DNA of 64,000 nucleotides. It comes from Diplolepis rosae. Lineage: Eukaryota; Arthropoda; Insecta; Hymenoptera; Diplolepididae. This document shows positions 1 through 14,284 of this stretch, piece by piece (positions within the stretch are counted from its first letter, which is position 1; the number at the start of each line of letters is the position of its first letter). A program made the translations under genes and the position numbers. The notes below the pieces were generated by a model that saw only the letters and a program-made list of their open reading frames with translations, did no database searches and had not been told where the DNA came from. The stretch covers positions 2,294,001-2,358,000 of the forward strand of contig JAPYXD010000744.1 in assembly GCA_030998225.1 (NCBI GenBank), written 5' to 3'.

Positions 1-3000
1 GAGGTATCTTAAATATCAATTCTCACCTTAAGTTCCGTGAGGAAGATGTTTTTCAAGCACCTGGGCTACTAGATATAATTTTCAAAATGACGGGATCTGT
101 AAAATATGAACAAGGTATCTTAAATTTCACTTCTCAGCTTAAGTTCCCTGAGGAAGATGTTTTTTAAGCACCTGGACTACTAAATATAATTTTCAAAATG
201 ACGGGATCTCTAAAATATAAACGAGGTATCTTAAATTTCACTTCTCAGCTTAAGTTCCCTGAGGAAGATGTTTTTCAAGCACCTGGGCTACTAAAAATAA
301 TTTTCAAAATGACGGGATTTCTAAAATATAAACTAAGTATCTTAAATTTCAGTTCTCAGCTTAAGTTCCCTGAGGAAGATGTTTTTTAGGCCCTTGGACT
401 ACTAGATATGATTCTCAAAATGACGGGATCTGAAAATATGAAAAAGTAATCTGAGTTTTCAGTTTTAGCTAAAGTTCGCTGAGGAAGATGTTTTTTAAGC
501 ACCTGGGCTACTAAATATAATTTTCAAAATGACTGGATCTGTAAACTATGAACAAGGTATCTGAATTTTCACTTATCAGCTTAAGTTCCCTGAGGAAGAT
601 GTTTTTTAAGCACCTGGGCTACTAAAAATAATTTTCAAAAAGACAGGATTTCTAAAATATAAACTAAGTATCTTAAATATCAGTTCTCAGCTTAAGTTCC
701 CTGAGGAAGATGTTTTTTAGGCCCTTGGACTACTAGATATGATTCCCAAAATGAGGGGATCTGAAAATATGAAAAAGTAATCAGAGTTTTCAGTTTTAGC
801 TAAAGTTCGCTGAGGAAGATGTTTTTCAAGCACCTGGGCTACTAAATATAATTTTCAAAATGACGGGATCTCTAAAATATGAACAAGATATCTGAATTTC
901 CACTTATCAGCTTAAGTTCCCTGAGGAAGATGTTTTTAAGCATCTGGACTACAAGATATGATTCTCAAAATGACGGGATCTGAAAATATGAACAAGTTAT
1001 CTGAGTTTTCAGTTTTCAGTTTATGTTCCCTGAGGAAGATGTTTTTTAAGCACCTGGACTACTAGATATAATTTTCGAAATGACGGGATCTGTAAAATAT
1101 GAACAAGGTATCTTAAATTTCACTTCTCAGCTTAAGTTCCCTGAGGAAGACGTTTTTCAAGCACCTGGGCTACTAGATATAATTTTCGAAATAACGGGTT
1201 CTGTAAAATATGAACAAGGTATCTTAAATTTCACTTCTCAGCTTAAGTTCCCTGAGGAAGATGTTTTTCAAGCACCTGGGCTACTAAATATAATTTTCAA
1301 AATGGCGGGATCTCTAAAATATAAACGATGTATCTTAAATTTCACTTCTCATCTTAAGTTCCCTGAGGAAGATGTTTTTTAAGCACCCGTACTACTAGAT
1401 ATAATTTTCAAAATGACGGGATCTGTAAAATATGAACAAGGTATCTGAATTTTTAGTTCTCAGCTTAAGTTCCCTGAGGAAGATGTTTTTTAAGCACCTG
1501 GACTACTAGATATGATTCTCAAAATGACGGGATCTGAAAATATGAAAAAGTAATCTGAGTTTTCAGTTTTAGCTAAGGTTCGCTGAGGAAGATGTTTTTC
1601 AAGCACCTGGGCTACTAAATATAATTTTCAAAATGACGGGATCTGTAAAATATGAACAAGGGATATTAAATTTCACTTCTCAGCTTAAGTTCCCTGAGGA
1701 AGATGTTTTTCAAGCACCTGGGCTACTAAATATAATTTTCAAAATGGCGGGATCTCTAAAATATAAACGATGTATCTTAAATTTCACTTCTCAGCTTAAG
1801 TTCCCTGAGGAAGATGTTTTTCAAGCACCTGGGCTACTAAATATAATTTTCAAAATGACGGGATCTCTAAAATATAAACGAGGTATCTTAAATATCAATT
1901 CTCACCTTAAGTTCCGTGAGGAAGATGTTTTTCAAGCACCTGGGCTACTAGATATAATTTTCAAAATGACGGGATCTGTAAAATATGAACAAGGTATCTT
2001 AAATTTCACTTCTCAGCTTAAGTTCCCTGAGGAAGATGTTTTTCAAGCACCTGGGCTACTAAAAATAATTTTCAAAATGACGGGATCTCTAAAATATAAA
2101 CGAGGTATCTTAAATTTCAGTTCTCAGCTTAAGTTCCCTGAGGAAGATGTTTTTTAAGCACCTGGACTACTAAATATAATTCTCAAAATGACGGGATCTG
2201 CAAAATATGAACAAGTTATCTGAATTTTCAGTTTTCAGCTTAAGTTCCGTGAGGAAGATGTTTTTTAAGCACCTGGACTACTAAATATAATTTTCAAAAT
2301 GGGGGATCTCTAAACTATAAACGAGGTATCATACATTTCACTTCTCAGACTAAGTTCCCTGAGGAAGATGTTTTTCAAGCACCTGGGCTACTAAAAATAA
2401 TTTTCAAAACGACAGGATCTGTAAAATATGAACAAGGTATCTGAATTTTCAGTTCTCAGCTTAAGTTCCCTGAGGAAGATGTTTTTTAGGCCCTTGGACT
2501 ACTAGATATGATTCTCAAAATGACGGGATCTGAAAATATGAAAAAGTAATCAGAGTTTTCAGTTTTAGCTAAAGTTCGCTGAGGAAGATGTTTTTCAAGC
2601 ACCTGGGCTACTAAATATAATTTTCAAAATGACGGGATCTCTAAAATATGAACAAGGTATCTGAATTTCCACTTATCAACTTATGTTCCCTGAGGAAGAT
2701 GTTTTTTAAGCACCTGGGCTACTAAAAATAATTTTCAAAACGACAGGATTTCTAAAATATAAACTAAGTATCTTAAATATCAGTTCTCAGCTTAAGTTCC
2801 CTGAGGAAGATGTTTTTTAGGCCCTTGGACTACTAGATATGATTCTCAAAATGACGGGATCTAAAAATATGAAAAAGTAATCAGAGTTTTCAGTTTTAGC
2901 TAAAGTTCGCTAAGGAAGATGTTTTTCAAGCACCTGGGCTACTAAATATAATTTTCAAAATGACGGGATCTCTAAAATATGAACAAGATATCTGAATTTT

Positions 3001-3069
3001 CACCTATCAGCTTAAGTTCCCTGAGGAAGATGTTTTTCAAGCGCCTGGACTACTACATATAATTCTCTT

Positions 3070-3180
3070 AATGACGGGATGTGCAAAATATTAACAAGTT
3101 TTCTGATTTTTCAGTTTTTAGGGTATGTTCCATGTGTATGATGTTTTTAAGCACCTGGACTACTAGATATAATTTTCAAA
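3070..3180 (+). repeat. Strongly diverged monomer
   Basis: It still aligns to the satellite but has many changes: CTTAATGACGGGATGTGC, TTAACAAGTTTTCTG, and AGGGTATGTTCCATGTGTATG in place of the CTTAAGTTCCCTGAGGAAG region. It probably escaped homogenisation. Confidence 0.75.
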
Positions 3181-5449
3181 ATTACGGGATCTGGAAAATA
3201 TAAGCGAGGCAACTTAAATATGACTTCTCACATTAAGTTCCGTGAGGAAGATGTTTTTTAAGCACCTGGACTACTAGATATAATTTTCGAAATGACGGGA
3301 TCTGTAAAATATGAACAAGGTATCTTAAATTTCACTTCTCAGCTTAAGTTCCCTGAGGAAGATGTTTTTTAAGCACCTGGACTACTAGATATAATTTTCA
3401 AAATGACGGGATCTGTAAAATATGAACAAGGTATATTAAATTTCACTTCTCAGCTTAAGTTCCCTGAGGAAGATGTTTTTTAGGCCCTTGGACTACTAGA
3501 TATGATTCTCAAAATGACGGGATCTGAAAATATGAAAAAGTAATCAGAGTTTTCAGTTTTAGCTAAAGTTCGCTGAGGAAGATGTTTTCTAAGCACCTGG
3601 ACTACTAGATATAATTTTCAAAATGACGGGATCTGTAAAATATGAACAAGGTATCTTAAATATCTGTTCTCAGCTTAACTTCCCTGAGGAAGGTGTATTT
3701 TAAGCACCTGGAATACTAAATATAATTTACAAAATGACGGGATCTCTAAAATATAAACGATGTATCTTAAATTTCACTTCTCACCTTAAGTTCCGTGAGG
3801 AGGATGTTTTTTAAGCACCTGGACTACTAGATATAATTTTCAAAATGACGGGATCTGTAAAATATGAACAAGGTATCTGAATTTTCAGTTCTCAGCTTAA
3901 GTTCCCTGAGGAAGATGTTTTTCAAGCACCTGGGCTACTAAATATAATTTTCAAAATGGCGGGATCTCTAAAATATAAACGATGTATCTTAAATTTCACT
4001 TCTCAGCTTAAGTTCCCTGATGAAGGTGTATTTTAAGCACCTGGACTACTAGATATAATTTTCAAAATGACGGGATCTCTAAAATATAAACCAGGTATCT
4101 TAAATATCTGTTCTCAGCTTAACTTCCCTGAGGAAGGTGTATTTTAAGCACCTGGAATACTAAATATAATTTTCAAAATGACGGGATCTGTAAAATATGA
4201 ACAAGGTATCTGAATTTTCAGTTTTCAGCTTATGTTCCCTGAGGAAGATGTTTTTTAAGCACCTGGAGTACTAGATATAATTTTCAAAATGACGGGATCT
4301 CTAAAATATAAACGAGGTATCTTAAATATCAATTCTCACCTTAAGTTCCGTGAGGAAGATGTTTTTCAAGCACCTGGGCTACTAGATATAATTTTCAAAA
4401 TGACGGGATCTGTAAAATATGAACAAGGTATCTGAATTTTCAGTTCTCAGCTTAAGTTCCATAAGGAAAATGGTCTTCAAGCACCTGGAATACTAAATAT
4501 AATTTTCAAAATGACGGGATCTCTAAAATATAAACGAGGTATCTTAAATATCAATTCTCACCTTAAGTTCCGTGAGGAAGATGTTTTTTAAGCACCTGGA
4601 CTACTAGATATAATTTTCAAAATGACGGGATCTGTAAAATATGAACAAGGTATCTTAAATTTCATTTCTCAGCTTAAGTTCCCTGAGGAAGATGTTTTTC
4701 AAGCACCTGGGCTACTAAATATAATTTTCAAAATGATTGGATCTCTAAAATATAAATGAGGTATCTTAAATTTCACTTCTCAGCTAACGTTCCCTGAGGA
4801 AGATGTTTTTTAAGCACCTGGACTACTAAATATAATTCTCAAAATGACGGGATCTGCAAAATATGAACAAGTTATCTGAATTTTCAGTTTTCAGCTTAAG
4901 TTCCGTGAGGAAGATGTTCTTCAAGCACCTGGGCTACTAAATATAATGTACAAAATGGCGGGATCTCTAAAATATAAATGAGGTATCATACATTTCACTT
5001 CTCAGCCTAAGTTCCCTGAGGAAGATGATTTTTCAGCACATGGACTACTATATATAATTTTCAAAACGACAGGATTTCTAAAATATAATCTAAATATCTT
5101 AAATTTCAGTTCTCAGCTTAAGTTCCCTGAGGAAGATGTTTTTTAGGCCCTTGGACTACTAGATATGATTCGCAAAATGACGGGATCTTAAAATATGATC
5201 AAGTTATCTGAGTTTTCAGTTTTCAGCTAAAGTTCCCTGAGGAAGATGTATTTTAAGCACCTGGAATACTAAATATAATTTACAAAATGACGGGATCTCT
5301 AAAATATAAACGATGTATCTTAAATTTCACTTCTCACCTTAAGTTCCGTGAGGAAGATGTTTTTTAAGCACCTGGACTACTAGATATAATTTTCAAAATG
5401 ACGGGATCTGCAAAATATGAACAAGTTATTTGAATTTTCAGTTTTCAGC

Positions 5450-8400
5450 TTAAGTTCCCTGAGGAAGATGTTTTTCAAGCACCTGGGCTACTAGATATAA
5501 TTTTCAAAATGACGGGATCTGTAAAATATGAACAAGGTATCTGAATTTTCAGTTCTCAGCTTAAGTTCCCTGAGGAAGATGTTTTTCAAGCACCTGGGCT
5601 ACTAAATATAATTTTCAAAATGGCGGGATCTCTAAAATATAAACGATGTATCTTAAATTTCACTTCTCAGCTTAAGTTCCCCGAGGAAGATGTTTTTTAA
5701 GCACCTGGGCTACTAAATATAATTTTCAAAATGACGGGATCTCTAAAATATAAACGAGGCATCTTAAATATCACTTCTCACATTAAGTTCCGTGAGGAAG
5801 ATGTTTTTTAAGCACCTGGACTACTAGATATAATTTTCAAAATGACGGGATCTGAAAATATGAACAAGTAATCTGAATTTTCAGTTTTCAGCTTAAGTTC
5901 CCTGAGGAAGATGTTTTTCAAGCACCTGGGCTACTAAATATAATTCTCAAAATGACGGGATCTGCAAAATATGAACAAGTTATCTGAATTTTCACTTCTC
6001 AGCTTAAGTTCCCTGAGGAAGATGTTTTTCAAGCACCTGGGCTACTAAATATAATTTTCAAAATGACGGGATCTCTAAAATATAAACGAGGTATCTTAAA
6101 TATCAATTCTCACCTTAAGTTCCGTGAGGAAGATGTTTTTCAAGCACCTGGGCTACTAGATATAATTTTCAAAATGACGGGATCTGTAAAATATGAACAA
6201 GGTATCTTAAATTTCACTTCTCAGCTTAAGTTCCCTGAGGAAGATGTTTTTTAAGCACCTGGACTACTAGATATAATTTTCGAAATGACGGGATCTGTAA
6301 AATATGAACAAGGTATCTTAAATTTCACTTCTCAGCTTAAGTTCCCTGAGGAAGATGTTTTTTAAGCACCTGGACTACTAAATATAATTCTCAAAATGAC
6401 GGGATCTGCAAAATATGAACAAGTTATCTGAATTTTCAGTTTTCAGCTTATGTTCCGCGAGGAAGATGTTTTTCAGGCACCTGGGCTACTAAATATAATG
6501 TACAAAATGGCGGGATCACTAAAATAAAAACGAGGTATCATAAATTTCACTTCTCAGGTTAAGTTCCCTGAGGAAGATGATTTTTCAGCACATGGACTAC
6601 TATATATAATTTTCAAAACGACAGGATTTCTAAAATATAATCTAAATATCTTAAATTTCAGTTCTCAGCTTAAGTTCCCTGAGGAAGATGTTTTTTAGGC
6701 CCTTGGACTACTAGATATGATTCGCAAAATGACGGGATCTGAAAATATGATCAAGTTATCTGAGTTTTCAGTTTTCAGCTAAAGTTCCCTGAGGAAGATG
6801 TATTTTAAGCACCTGGAATACTAAATATAATTTACAAAATGACGGGATCTCTAAAATATATACGATGTATCTTAAATTTTACTTCTCAGCTTAAGTTCCC
6901 TGAGGAAGATGTTTTTTAAGCACCTGGACTACTAGATATAATTTTCAAAATGACGGGATCTGTAAAATATGAACAAGGTATCTGAATTTTCAGTTCTCAG
7001 CTTAAGTTCCCTGAGGAAGATGTTTTTCAAGCACCTGGGCTACTAAATATAATTTTCAAAATGGCGGGATCTCTAAAATATAAACGATGTATCTGAATTT
7101 TCAGTTTTCAGCTTAAGTTCCCTGGGGAAGATGTTTTTTAAGCACCTAGACTACTAGATATAATTTTCAAAATGACGGGATCTCTAAAATATAAACGAGG
7201 TATCTTAAATTCCACTTCTCAGCTTAAGTTCCCTGATGAAGATGTTTTTCAAGCACCTTGGCTACTAAATATAATTTTCAAAATGGCGGGATCTCTAAAA
7301 TATGAACAAGGTATCTTAAATTCCACTTCTCAGCTTAAGTTCCATAAGATGATTTTCAAGCACCTGGGCTACTAAATATAATTTTCAAAATGACGGGATC
7401 TCTAAAATATAAACGATGTATCTTAAATTTCACTTCTCACCTTAAGTTCCCTGAGGAAGATGTTTTTTAAGCACCCGTACTACTAGATATAATTTTCAAA
7501 ATGATGGGATCTGTAAAATATGAACAAGGTATCTTAAATATGACTTCTCACATTAAGTTCCGTGAGGAAGATGTTTTTTAAGCACCTGGGCTACTAGATA
7601 TAATTTTCAAAATGACGGGATCTCTAAAATATAAACGAGGTATCTTAAATATCAATTCTCACCTTAAGTTCCGTGAGGAAGATGTTTTTCAAGCACCTGG
7701 AATACTAAATATAATTTACAAAATGACTGGATCTGTAAAATATCAACAAGGTATCTTAAATTTCACTTCTCAGCTTAAGTTCCCTGAGGAAGATGTTTTT
7801 CAAGCACCTGGGCTACTAAATATAATTTTCGAAATGACGGGATCTGTAAAATATGAACAAGGTATCTTAAATTCCACTTTTCAGCTTAAGTTCCCTGAGG
7901 AAGATGTTTTTCAAGCACCTGGGCTACTAAATATAATTTTCAAAATCGCGGGATCTCTAAAATAAAAATGATGTATCTTAAATTTCACTTCTACGCTTAA
8001 GTTCCCTGAGGAAGATGTTTTTTAAGCACCCGTACTACTAGATATAATTTTCAAAATGACGGGATCTGTAAAATATGAACAAGGTATCTGAATTTTCAGT
8101 TCTCACCTTAAGTTCCCTGAGGAAGATGTTTTTAAAGCACCTGAGATACTAGATATAATTTTCAAAATGACGGGTTCTATAAAATATAAACGAGGTATCT
8201 TAAATATCAATTCTCACCTTAAGTTCCGTGAGGAAGATGTTTTTCAAGCACCTGGGCTACTAGATATAATTTTCAAAATGACGGGATCTGTAAAATATGA
8301 ACAAGGTATCTTAAATTTCACTTCTCAGCTTAAGTTGCCTGAGGAAGATGTTTTTCAAGCACCTGGGCGACTAAAAATAATTTTCAAAATGACGGGATCT

Positions 8401-8900
8401 CTAAAATATAAACGAGGTATCTTAAATTTCACTTCTCAGCTTAAGTTCCCTGAGGAAGATGTTTTTTAAGCACCTGGACTACTAAATATAATTCTCAAAA
8501 TGACGGGATCTGCAAAATATGAACAAGTTATCTGAATTTTCAGTTTTCAGCTTATGTTCCCTGAGGAAGATGTTCTTCAGGCACCTGGGCTACTAAATAT
8601 AATGTACAAAATGGCGGGATCTCTAAAATAAAAACGGTGTATCATAAATTTCACTTCTCAGCTTAAGTTCCCTGAGGAAGATGATTTTTCAGCACATGGA
8701 CTACTATATATAATTTTCAAAACGACAGGATTTCTAAAATATGAACAAGGTATCTGAATTTTCAGTTCTCAGCTTAAGTTCCCTGAGGAAGATGTTTTTT
8801 AGGCCCTTGGACTACTAGATATGATTCTCAAAATGACGGGATCTGAAAATATGAAAAAGTAATCAGAGTTTTCAGTTTTAGCTAAAGTTCGCTGAGGAAG
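5450..8900 (+). repeat. Higher-order repeat copy 1, ~32 monomers (~3.55 kb)
   Basis: The order of monomer variants here is repeated immediately downstream. Exact markers: a 63-codon frame at 6063-6254 recurs unchanged in protein at 9608-9799 (offset 3545). The rare CGGGATCACT at 6511 recurs at 10056 (3545). The ATG at 7172 recurs at 10716 (3544), the ATGATGGGATCT at 7501 recurs at 11049 (3548), and an ATG at 8167 recurs at 11715 (3548). Offset changes mark small indels such as a 4-bp loss in TTCCATAAGATG. 32 x 111 is 3552, so the unit is about 32 monomers. Edges are approximate because neighbouring monomers are also similar. Confidence 0.85.
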
Positions 8901-8979
8901 ATGTTTTTTAAGCCCCGGGAAGACTCAATATCATTTACAAAATGACTGGATCTCTAAAATATAAACGAGGTATCTTAAA

Positions 8980-11900
8980 TTTCACTTCTCAGCTTAAGTT
9001 CCCTGAGGAAGATGTTTTTTAAGCACCTGGACTACTAGATATAATTTTCAAAATGACGGGATCTGTAAAATATGAACAAGGTATCTGAATTTTCAGTTCT
9101 CAGCTTAAGTTCCCTGAGGAAGATGTTTTTCAAGCACCTGGGCTACTAAATATAATTTTCAAAATGGCGGGATCTCTAAAATATAAACGATGTATCTTAA
9201 ATTTCACTTCTCAGCTTAAGTTCCCTGATGAAGGTGTATTTTAAGCACCTGGGCTACTAAATATAATTTTCAAAATGACGGGATCTCTAAAATATAAGCG
9301 AGGCATCTTAAATATGACTTCTCACATTAAGTTCCGTGAGGAAGATGTTTTTTAAGCACCTGGACTACTAGATATAATTTTCAAAATGACGGGATCTGTA
9401 AAATATGAACAAGGTATCTGAATTTTCAGTTCTCAGCTTAAGTTCCCTGAGGAAGATGTTTTTTAAGCACCTGGACTACTAAATATAATTTTCAAAATGA
9501 CGGGATCTGCAAAATATGAACAAGTTATTTGAATTTTCAGTTTTCAGTTTAAGTTCCCTGAGGAAGATGTTTTTCAAGCACCTGGGCTACTAAATATAAT
9601 TTTCAAAATGACGGGATCTCTAAAATATAAACGAGGTATCTTAAATATCAATTCTCACCTTAAGTTCCGTGAGGAAGATGTTTTTCAAGCACCTGGGCTA
9701 CTAGATATAATTTTCAAAATGACGGGATCTGTAAAATATGAACAAGGTATCTTAAATTTCACTTCTCAGCTTAAGTTCCCTGAGGAAGATGTTTTTTAAG
9801 CACCTGGACTACTAGATATAATTTTCGAAATGACGGGATCTGTAAAATATGAACAAGGTATCTTAAATTTCACTTCTCAGCTTAAGTTCCCTGAGGAAGA
9901 TGTTTTTTAAGCACCTGGACTACTAAATATAATTCTCAAAATGACGGGATCTGCAAAATATGAACAAGTTATCTGAATTTTCAGTTTTCAGCTTATGTTC
10001 CGCGAGGAAGATGTTTTTCAAGCACCTGGGCTACTAAATATAATGTACAAAATGGCGGGATCACTAAAATAAAAACGAGGTATCATAAATTTCACTTCTC
10101 AGGTTAAGTTCCCTGAGGAAGATGATTTTTCAGCACATGGACTACTATATATAATTTTAAAAAAGACAGGATTTATAAAATATAATCTAAATATCTTAAA
10201 TTTCAGTTCTCAGCTTAAGTTCCCTGAGGAAGATGTTTTTTAGGCCCTTGGACTACTAGATATGATTCTCAAAATGACGGGATCTGAAAATATGAAAAAG
10301 TAATCTGAGTTTTCAGTTTTAGCTAAGGTTCGCTGAGGAAGATGTATTTTAAGCACCTGGAATACTAAATATAATTTACAAAATGACGGGATCTCTAAAA
10401 TATATACGATGTATCTTAAATTTTACTTCTCATCTTAAGTTCCCTGAGGAAGATGTTTTTTAAGCACCCGTACTACTAGATATAATTTTCAAAATGACGG
10501 GATCTGTAAAATTAGAACAAGGTATCTGAATTTTCAGTTCTCAGCTTAAGTTCCCTGAGGAAGATGTTTTTCAAGCACCTGGGCTACTAAATATAATTTT
10601 CAAAATGGCGGGATCTCTAAAATATAAACGATGTATCTGAATTTTCAGTTTTCAGCTTAAGTTCCCTGGGGAAGATGTTTTTTAAGCACCTAGACTACTA
10701 GATATAATTTTCAAAATGACGGGATCTCTAAAATATAAACGAGGTATCTTAAATTCCACTTCTCAGCTTAAGTTCCCTGATGAAGATGTTTTTCAAGCAC
10801 CTTGGCTACTAAATATAATTTTCAAAATGGCGGGATCTGTAAAATATGAACAAGGTATCTGAATTTTCACTTCTCAGCTTAAGTTCCCTGAGGAAGATGA
10901 TTTTTAAGCACCTGGACTACTAAATATAGTTTTCAAAATGGCGGGATCTCTAAAATATAAACGATGTATCTTAAATTTCACTTCTCAGCTTAAGTTTCCT
11001 GAGGAAGATGTTTTTTAAGCACCCGTACTACTAGATATAATTTTCAAAATGATGGGATCTGTAAAATATGAACAAGGTATCTTAAATTTCACTTCTCACC
11101 TTAAGTTCCGTGAGGAAGATGTTTTTTTAGCAGCTGGGCTGCTAAATATAATTTTCAAAATGGCGGGATCTCTAAAAAATAAACGAGGTATCTTAAATAT
11201 CAATTCTCACCTTAAGTTCCGTGAGGAAGATGTTTTTCAAGCACCTGGAATACTATATATAATTTACAAAATGACTGGATCTCTAAAATATGAACAAGGT
11301 ATCTTAAATTTCACTTCTCAGCTTAAGTTCCCTGAGGAAGATGTTTTTCAAGCACCTGGGCTACTAGATATAATTTTCGAAATGACGGGATCTGTAAAAT
11401 ATGAACAAGGTATCATAAATTTCACTTCTCAGCTTAAGTTCCCTGAGGAAGATGTTTTTCAAGCACCTGGGCTACTAAATATAATTTTCAAAATGGCGGG
11501 ATCTCTAAAATATAAACGATGTATCTTAAATTTCACTTCTCAGCTTAAGTTCCCTGAGGAAGATGTTTTTTAAGCACCTGGACTACTAGATATAATTTTC
11601 AAAATGACGGGATCTGTAAAATATGAACAAGGTATCTGAATTTTCAGTTCTCAGCTTAAGTTCCCTGAGGAAGATGTTTTTCAAGCACCTGGGCTACTAA
11701 ATATAATTTTCAAAATGACGGGATCTATAAAATATAAACGAGGTATCTTAAATATCAATTCTCACCTTAAGTTCCGTGAGGAAGATGTTTTTCAAGCACC
11801 TGGGCTACTAGATATAATTTTCAAAATGACGGGATCTGTAAAATATGAACAAGGTATCTTAAATTTCACTTCTCAGCTTAAGTTCCCTGAGGAAGATGTT

Positions 11901-12050
11901 TTTCAAGCACCTGGGCTACTAAAAATAATTTTCAAAATGACGGGATCTCTAAAATATAAACGAGGTATCTTAAATATCACTTCTCAGCTTAAGTTCCCTG
12001 AGGAAGATGTTTTTTAAGCACCTGGACTACAAAATATAATTCTCAAAATG
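8980..12050 (+). repeat. Higher-order repeat copy 2, ~32 monomers
   Basis: This is the tandem partner of the block starting near 5.45 kb, matched at offsets of 3544-3548 bp over many ordered markers: ATCACTAAAATAAAAACG, the CAGGTTAAG variant, GATGATTTTTCAGCACATGG and TTCCCTGGGGAAG. The copies differ at scattered sites; for example, copy 2 has AAAAAAGACAGG near 10.16 kb where copy 1 has CAAAACGACAGG. Similarity fades after about 12.05 kb. The pattern fits a segmental duplication by unequal exchange within the array. Confidence 0.85.
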
Positions 12051-12369
12051 GCGGGATCTGCAAAATATTAACAAATTATCTGAATTTTCAGTTTTCAGTT
12101 TATGTTCCCTGAGGAAGATGTTTTTTAAGCTCCTGGAGTACTAGATATAATGTACAAAATGGGGGGATCTCTAAAATATAAACGAGGTATCATACATTTC
12201 ACTTCTCAGCCTAAGTTCCCTGAGGAAGATGTTTTTCAAGCTCCTGGGCTACTAAAAATAATTTTCAAAACGACAGGATTTCTAAAATATAAACTAAGTA
12301 TCTTAAATATCAGTTCTCAGCTTAAGTTCCCTGAGGAAGATGTTTTTTAGGCCCTTGGACTACTAGATA

Positions 12370-12488
12370 TGCGACACAAAATGACGGGATCTGAAAATAT
12401 GTAATAGTAAACTGAGTTATCAGTTTTTGCTAAAGTTAGCTGAGGAAGAAGTTTTTCATGCACCTGGTCTACTACATATAATTTTCAA
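12370..12488 (+). repeat. Strongly diverged 109-type monomer
   Basis: Reads GCGACACAAAATGACGGG, then ATGTAATAGTAAACTGAG, AAGTTAGCTGAGGAAGAAG and CATGCACCTGGTCTACTAC. It belongs to the left-domain short subtype and lies just beyond the end of the 32-monomer duplication. Confidence 0.7.
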
Positions 12489-12983
12489 AATGACGCGATC
12501 TGTAAAATATGAACAAGGTATCTGAATTTCCACTTATCAGCTTATGTTCCCTGAGGAAGATGTTTTTTAAGCACCGGGGCTACTAAAAATAATTTTCAAA
12601 ACGACAGGATTTCTAAAATATAAACTAAGTATCTTAAATATCAGTTCTCAGCTTAAGTTCCCTGAGGAAGATGTTTTTTAGGCCCTTGGACTACTAGATC
12701 TGATTCTCAAAATGACGGGATCTGAAAATATGAAAAAGTAATCTGAGTTTTCAGTTTTAGCTAAAGTTCGCTGAGGAAGATGTTTTTCAAGCACCTGGGC
12801 TACTAAATATAATTTTCAAAATGACGGGATCTGTAAAATATGAACAAGGTATCTGAATTTTCACCTATCAGCTTAAGTTCCCTGAGGAAGATGTTTTTAA
12901 GCACCTGGACTACTAGATATGATTCTCAAAATGGCGGGATCTGAAAATATGAACAAGTTATCTGAGTTTTCAGTTTTTAGCTT

Positions 12984-14284
12984 ATGTTCCCTGAGGAAGA
13001 TGTTGTTAAAGCACCTGGACTACTAGATATAATTTTCGAAATGACGGGATCTGTAAAATATAAACAAGGTATCTTAAATTTCACTTCTCAGCTTAAGTTC
13101 CCTGAGGAAGATGTTTTTCAAGCACCTGGGCTACTAAATATAATTTTCAAAATGGCGGGATCTCTAAAATATAAACGATGTATCTTAAATTTCACTTCTC
13201 AGCTTAAGTTCCCTGAGGAAGATGTTTTTTAAGCACCTGGGCTACTAGATATAATTTTCAAAATGACGGGATCTGTAAAATATGAACTAGGTATCTTAAA
13301 TTTCACTTCTCAGCTTAAGTTCCATAAGATGATTTTTAAGCACCTGGAATACTAAATATAATTTTCAAAATGACGGGATCTCTAAAATATAAACGAGGTA
13401 TCTTAAATATCAATTCTCACCTTAAGTTCCGTGAGGAAAATGGTATTCAAGCACCTGGAATACTAAATATAATTTACAAAATGACTGGATCTCTAAAATA
13501 TAAACGAGGTATCTTAAATTCCACTTCTCAGCTTAAGTTCCCTGATGAAGATGTTTTTTAAGCACCTGGACTACTAGATATAATTTTCGAAATGACGGGA
13601 TCTGTAAAATATGAACAAGGTATCTTAAATTTCACTTCTCAGCTTAAGTTCCCTGAGGAAGATGATTTTCAAGCACCTGGGCTACTAGATATAATTTTCA
13701 AAATGACGGGATCTGTAAAATATGAACAAGGTATCTTAAATTTCACTTCTCAGCTTAAGTTCCCTGAGGAAGATGTTTTTCAAGCACCTGGGCTACTAAA
13801 TATAATTTTCAAAATGGCGGGATCTCTAAAATATAAACGATGTATCTTAAATTTCACTTCTCACCTTAAGGTCCCTGAGGAAGATGTTTTTTAAGCACCC
13901 GTACTACTAGATATAATTTTCAAAATGACGGGATCTGTAAAATATGAAGAAGCTAACTGAATTTTCAGTTCTCAGCTTAAGTTCCCTGAGGAAGATGTTT
14001 TTCAAGCACCTGGGCTACTAAATATAATTTTCAAAATGACGGGATCTCTAAAATATAAACGAGGTATCTTAAATATCAATTCTCACCTTAAGTTCCGTGA
14101 GGAAGATGTTTTTCAAGCACCTGGACTACTAGATATAATTTTCGAAATGACGGGATCTGTAAAATATGAACAAGGTATCTTAAATTTCACTTCTCAGCTT
14201 AAGTTCCCTGAGGAAGATGTTTTTCAAGCACCTGGGCTACTAAAAATAATTTTCAAAATGACGGGATCTCTAAAATATAAATGA
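12984..14284 (+). repeat. Segment repeated 6746 bp downstream (left copy)
   Basis: From about 13.35 to 14.25 kb the monomer order equals that at about 20.10-21.00 kb. Three exact landmarks share one offset: 13370 with 20116, 13592 with 20338, and 14036 with 20782, all 6746 bp apart. A diagnostic shared variant is GAGGAAAATGGTATTCAAGC. Differences include GATGATTTTC against GATGTTTTTC, and GAAGAAGCTAACTG near 13.95 kb against the common GAACAAGGTATCTG. The flanks do not match. The first part of the given range (12984 to 13350) is ordinary array sequence. Confidence 0.7.

Noticed and set aside
480..900. 3' splice-site-like TTTTCAG and TTTTTTAG motifs as exon boundaries
   Set aside because: These T-rich CAG/TAG strings recur in a large share of the monomers as part of the satellite and are not linked to any coding segment.
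1633..2157. Open frames of 63 to 174 codons on the + strand as protein-coding genes
   Set aside because: All are the same 37-residue translation of the satellite, start at the monomer ATG and stop at monomer variants. None has unique sequence, promoter or ribosome-binding context, and non-triplet indels break the frame freely.
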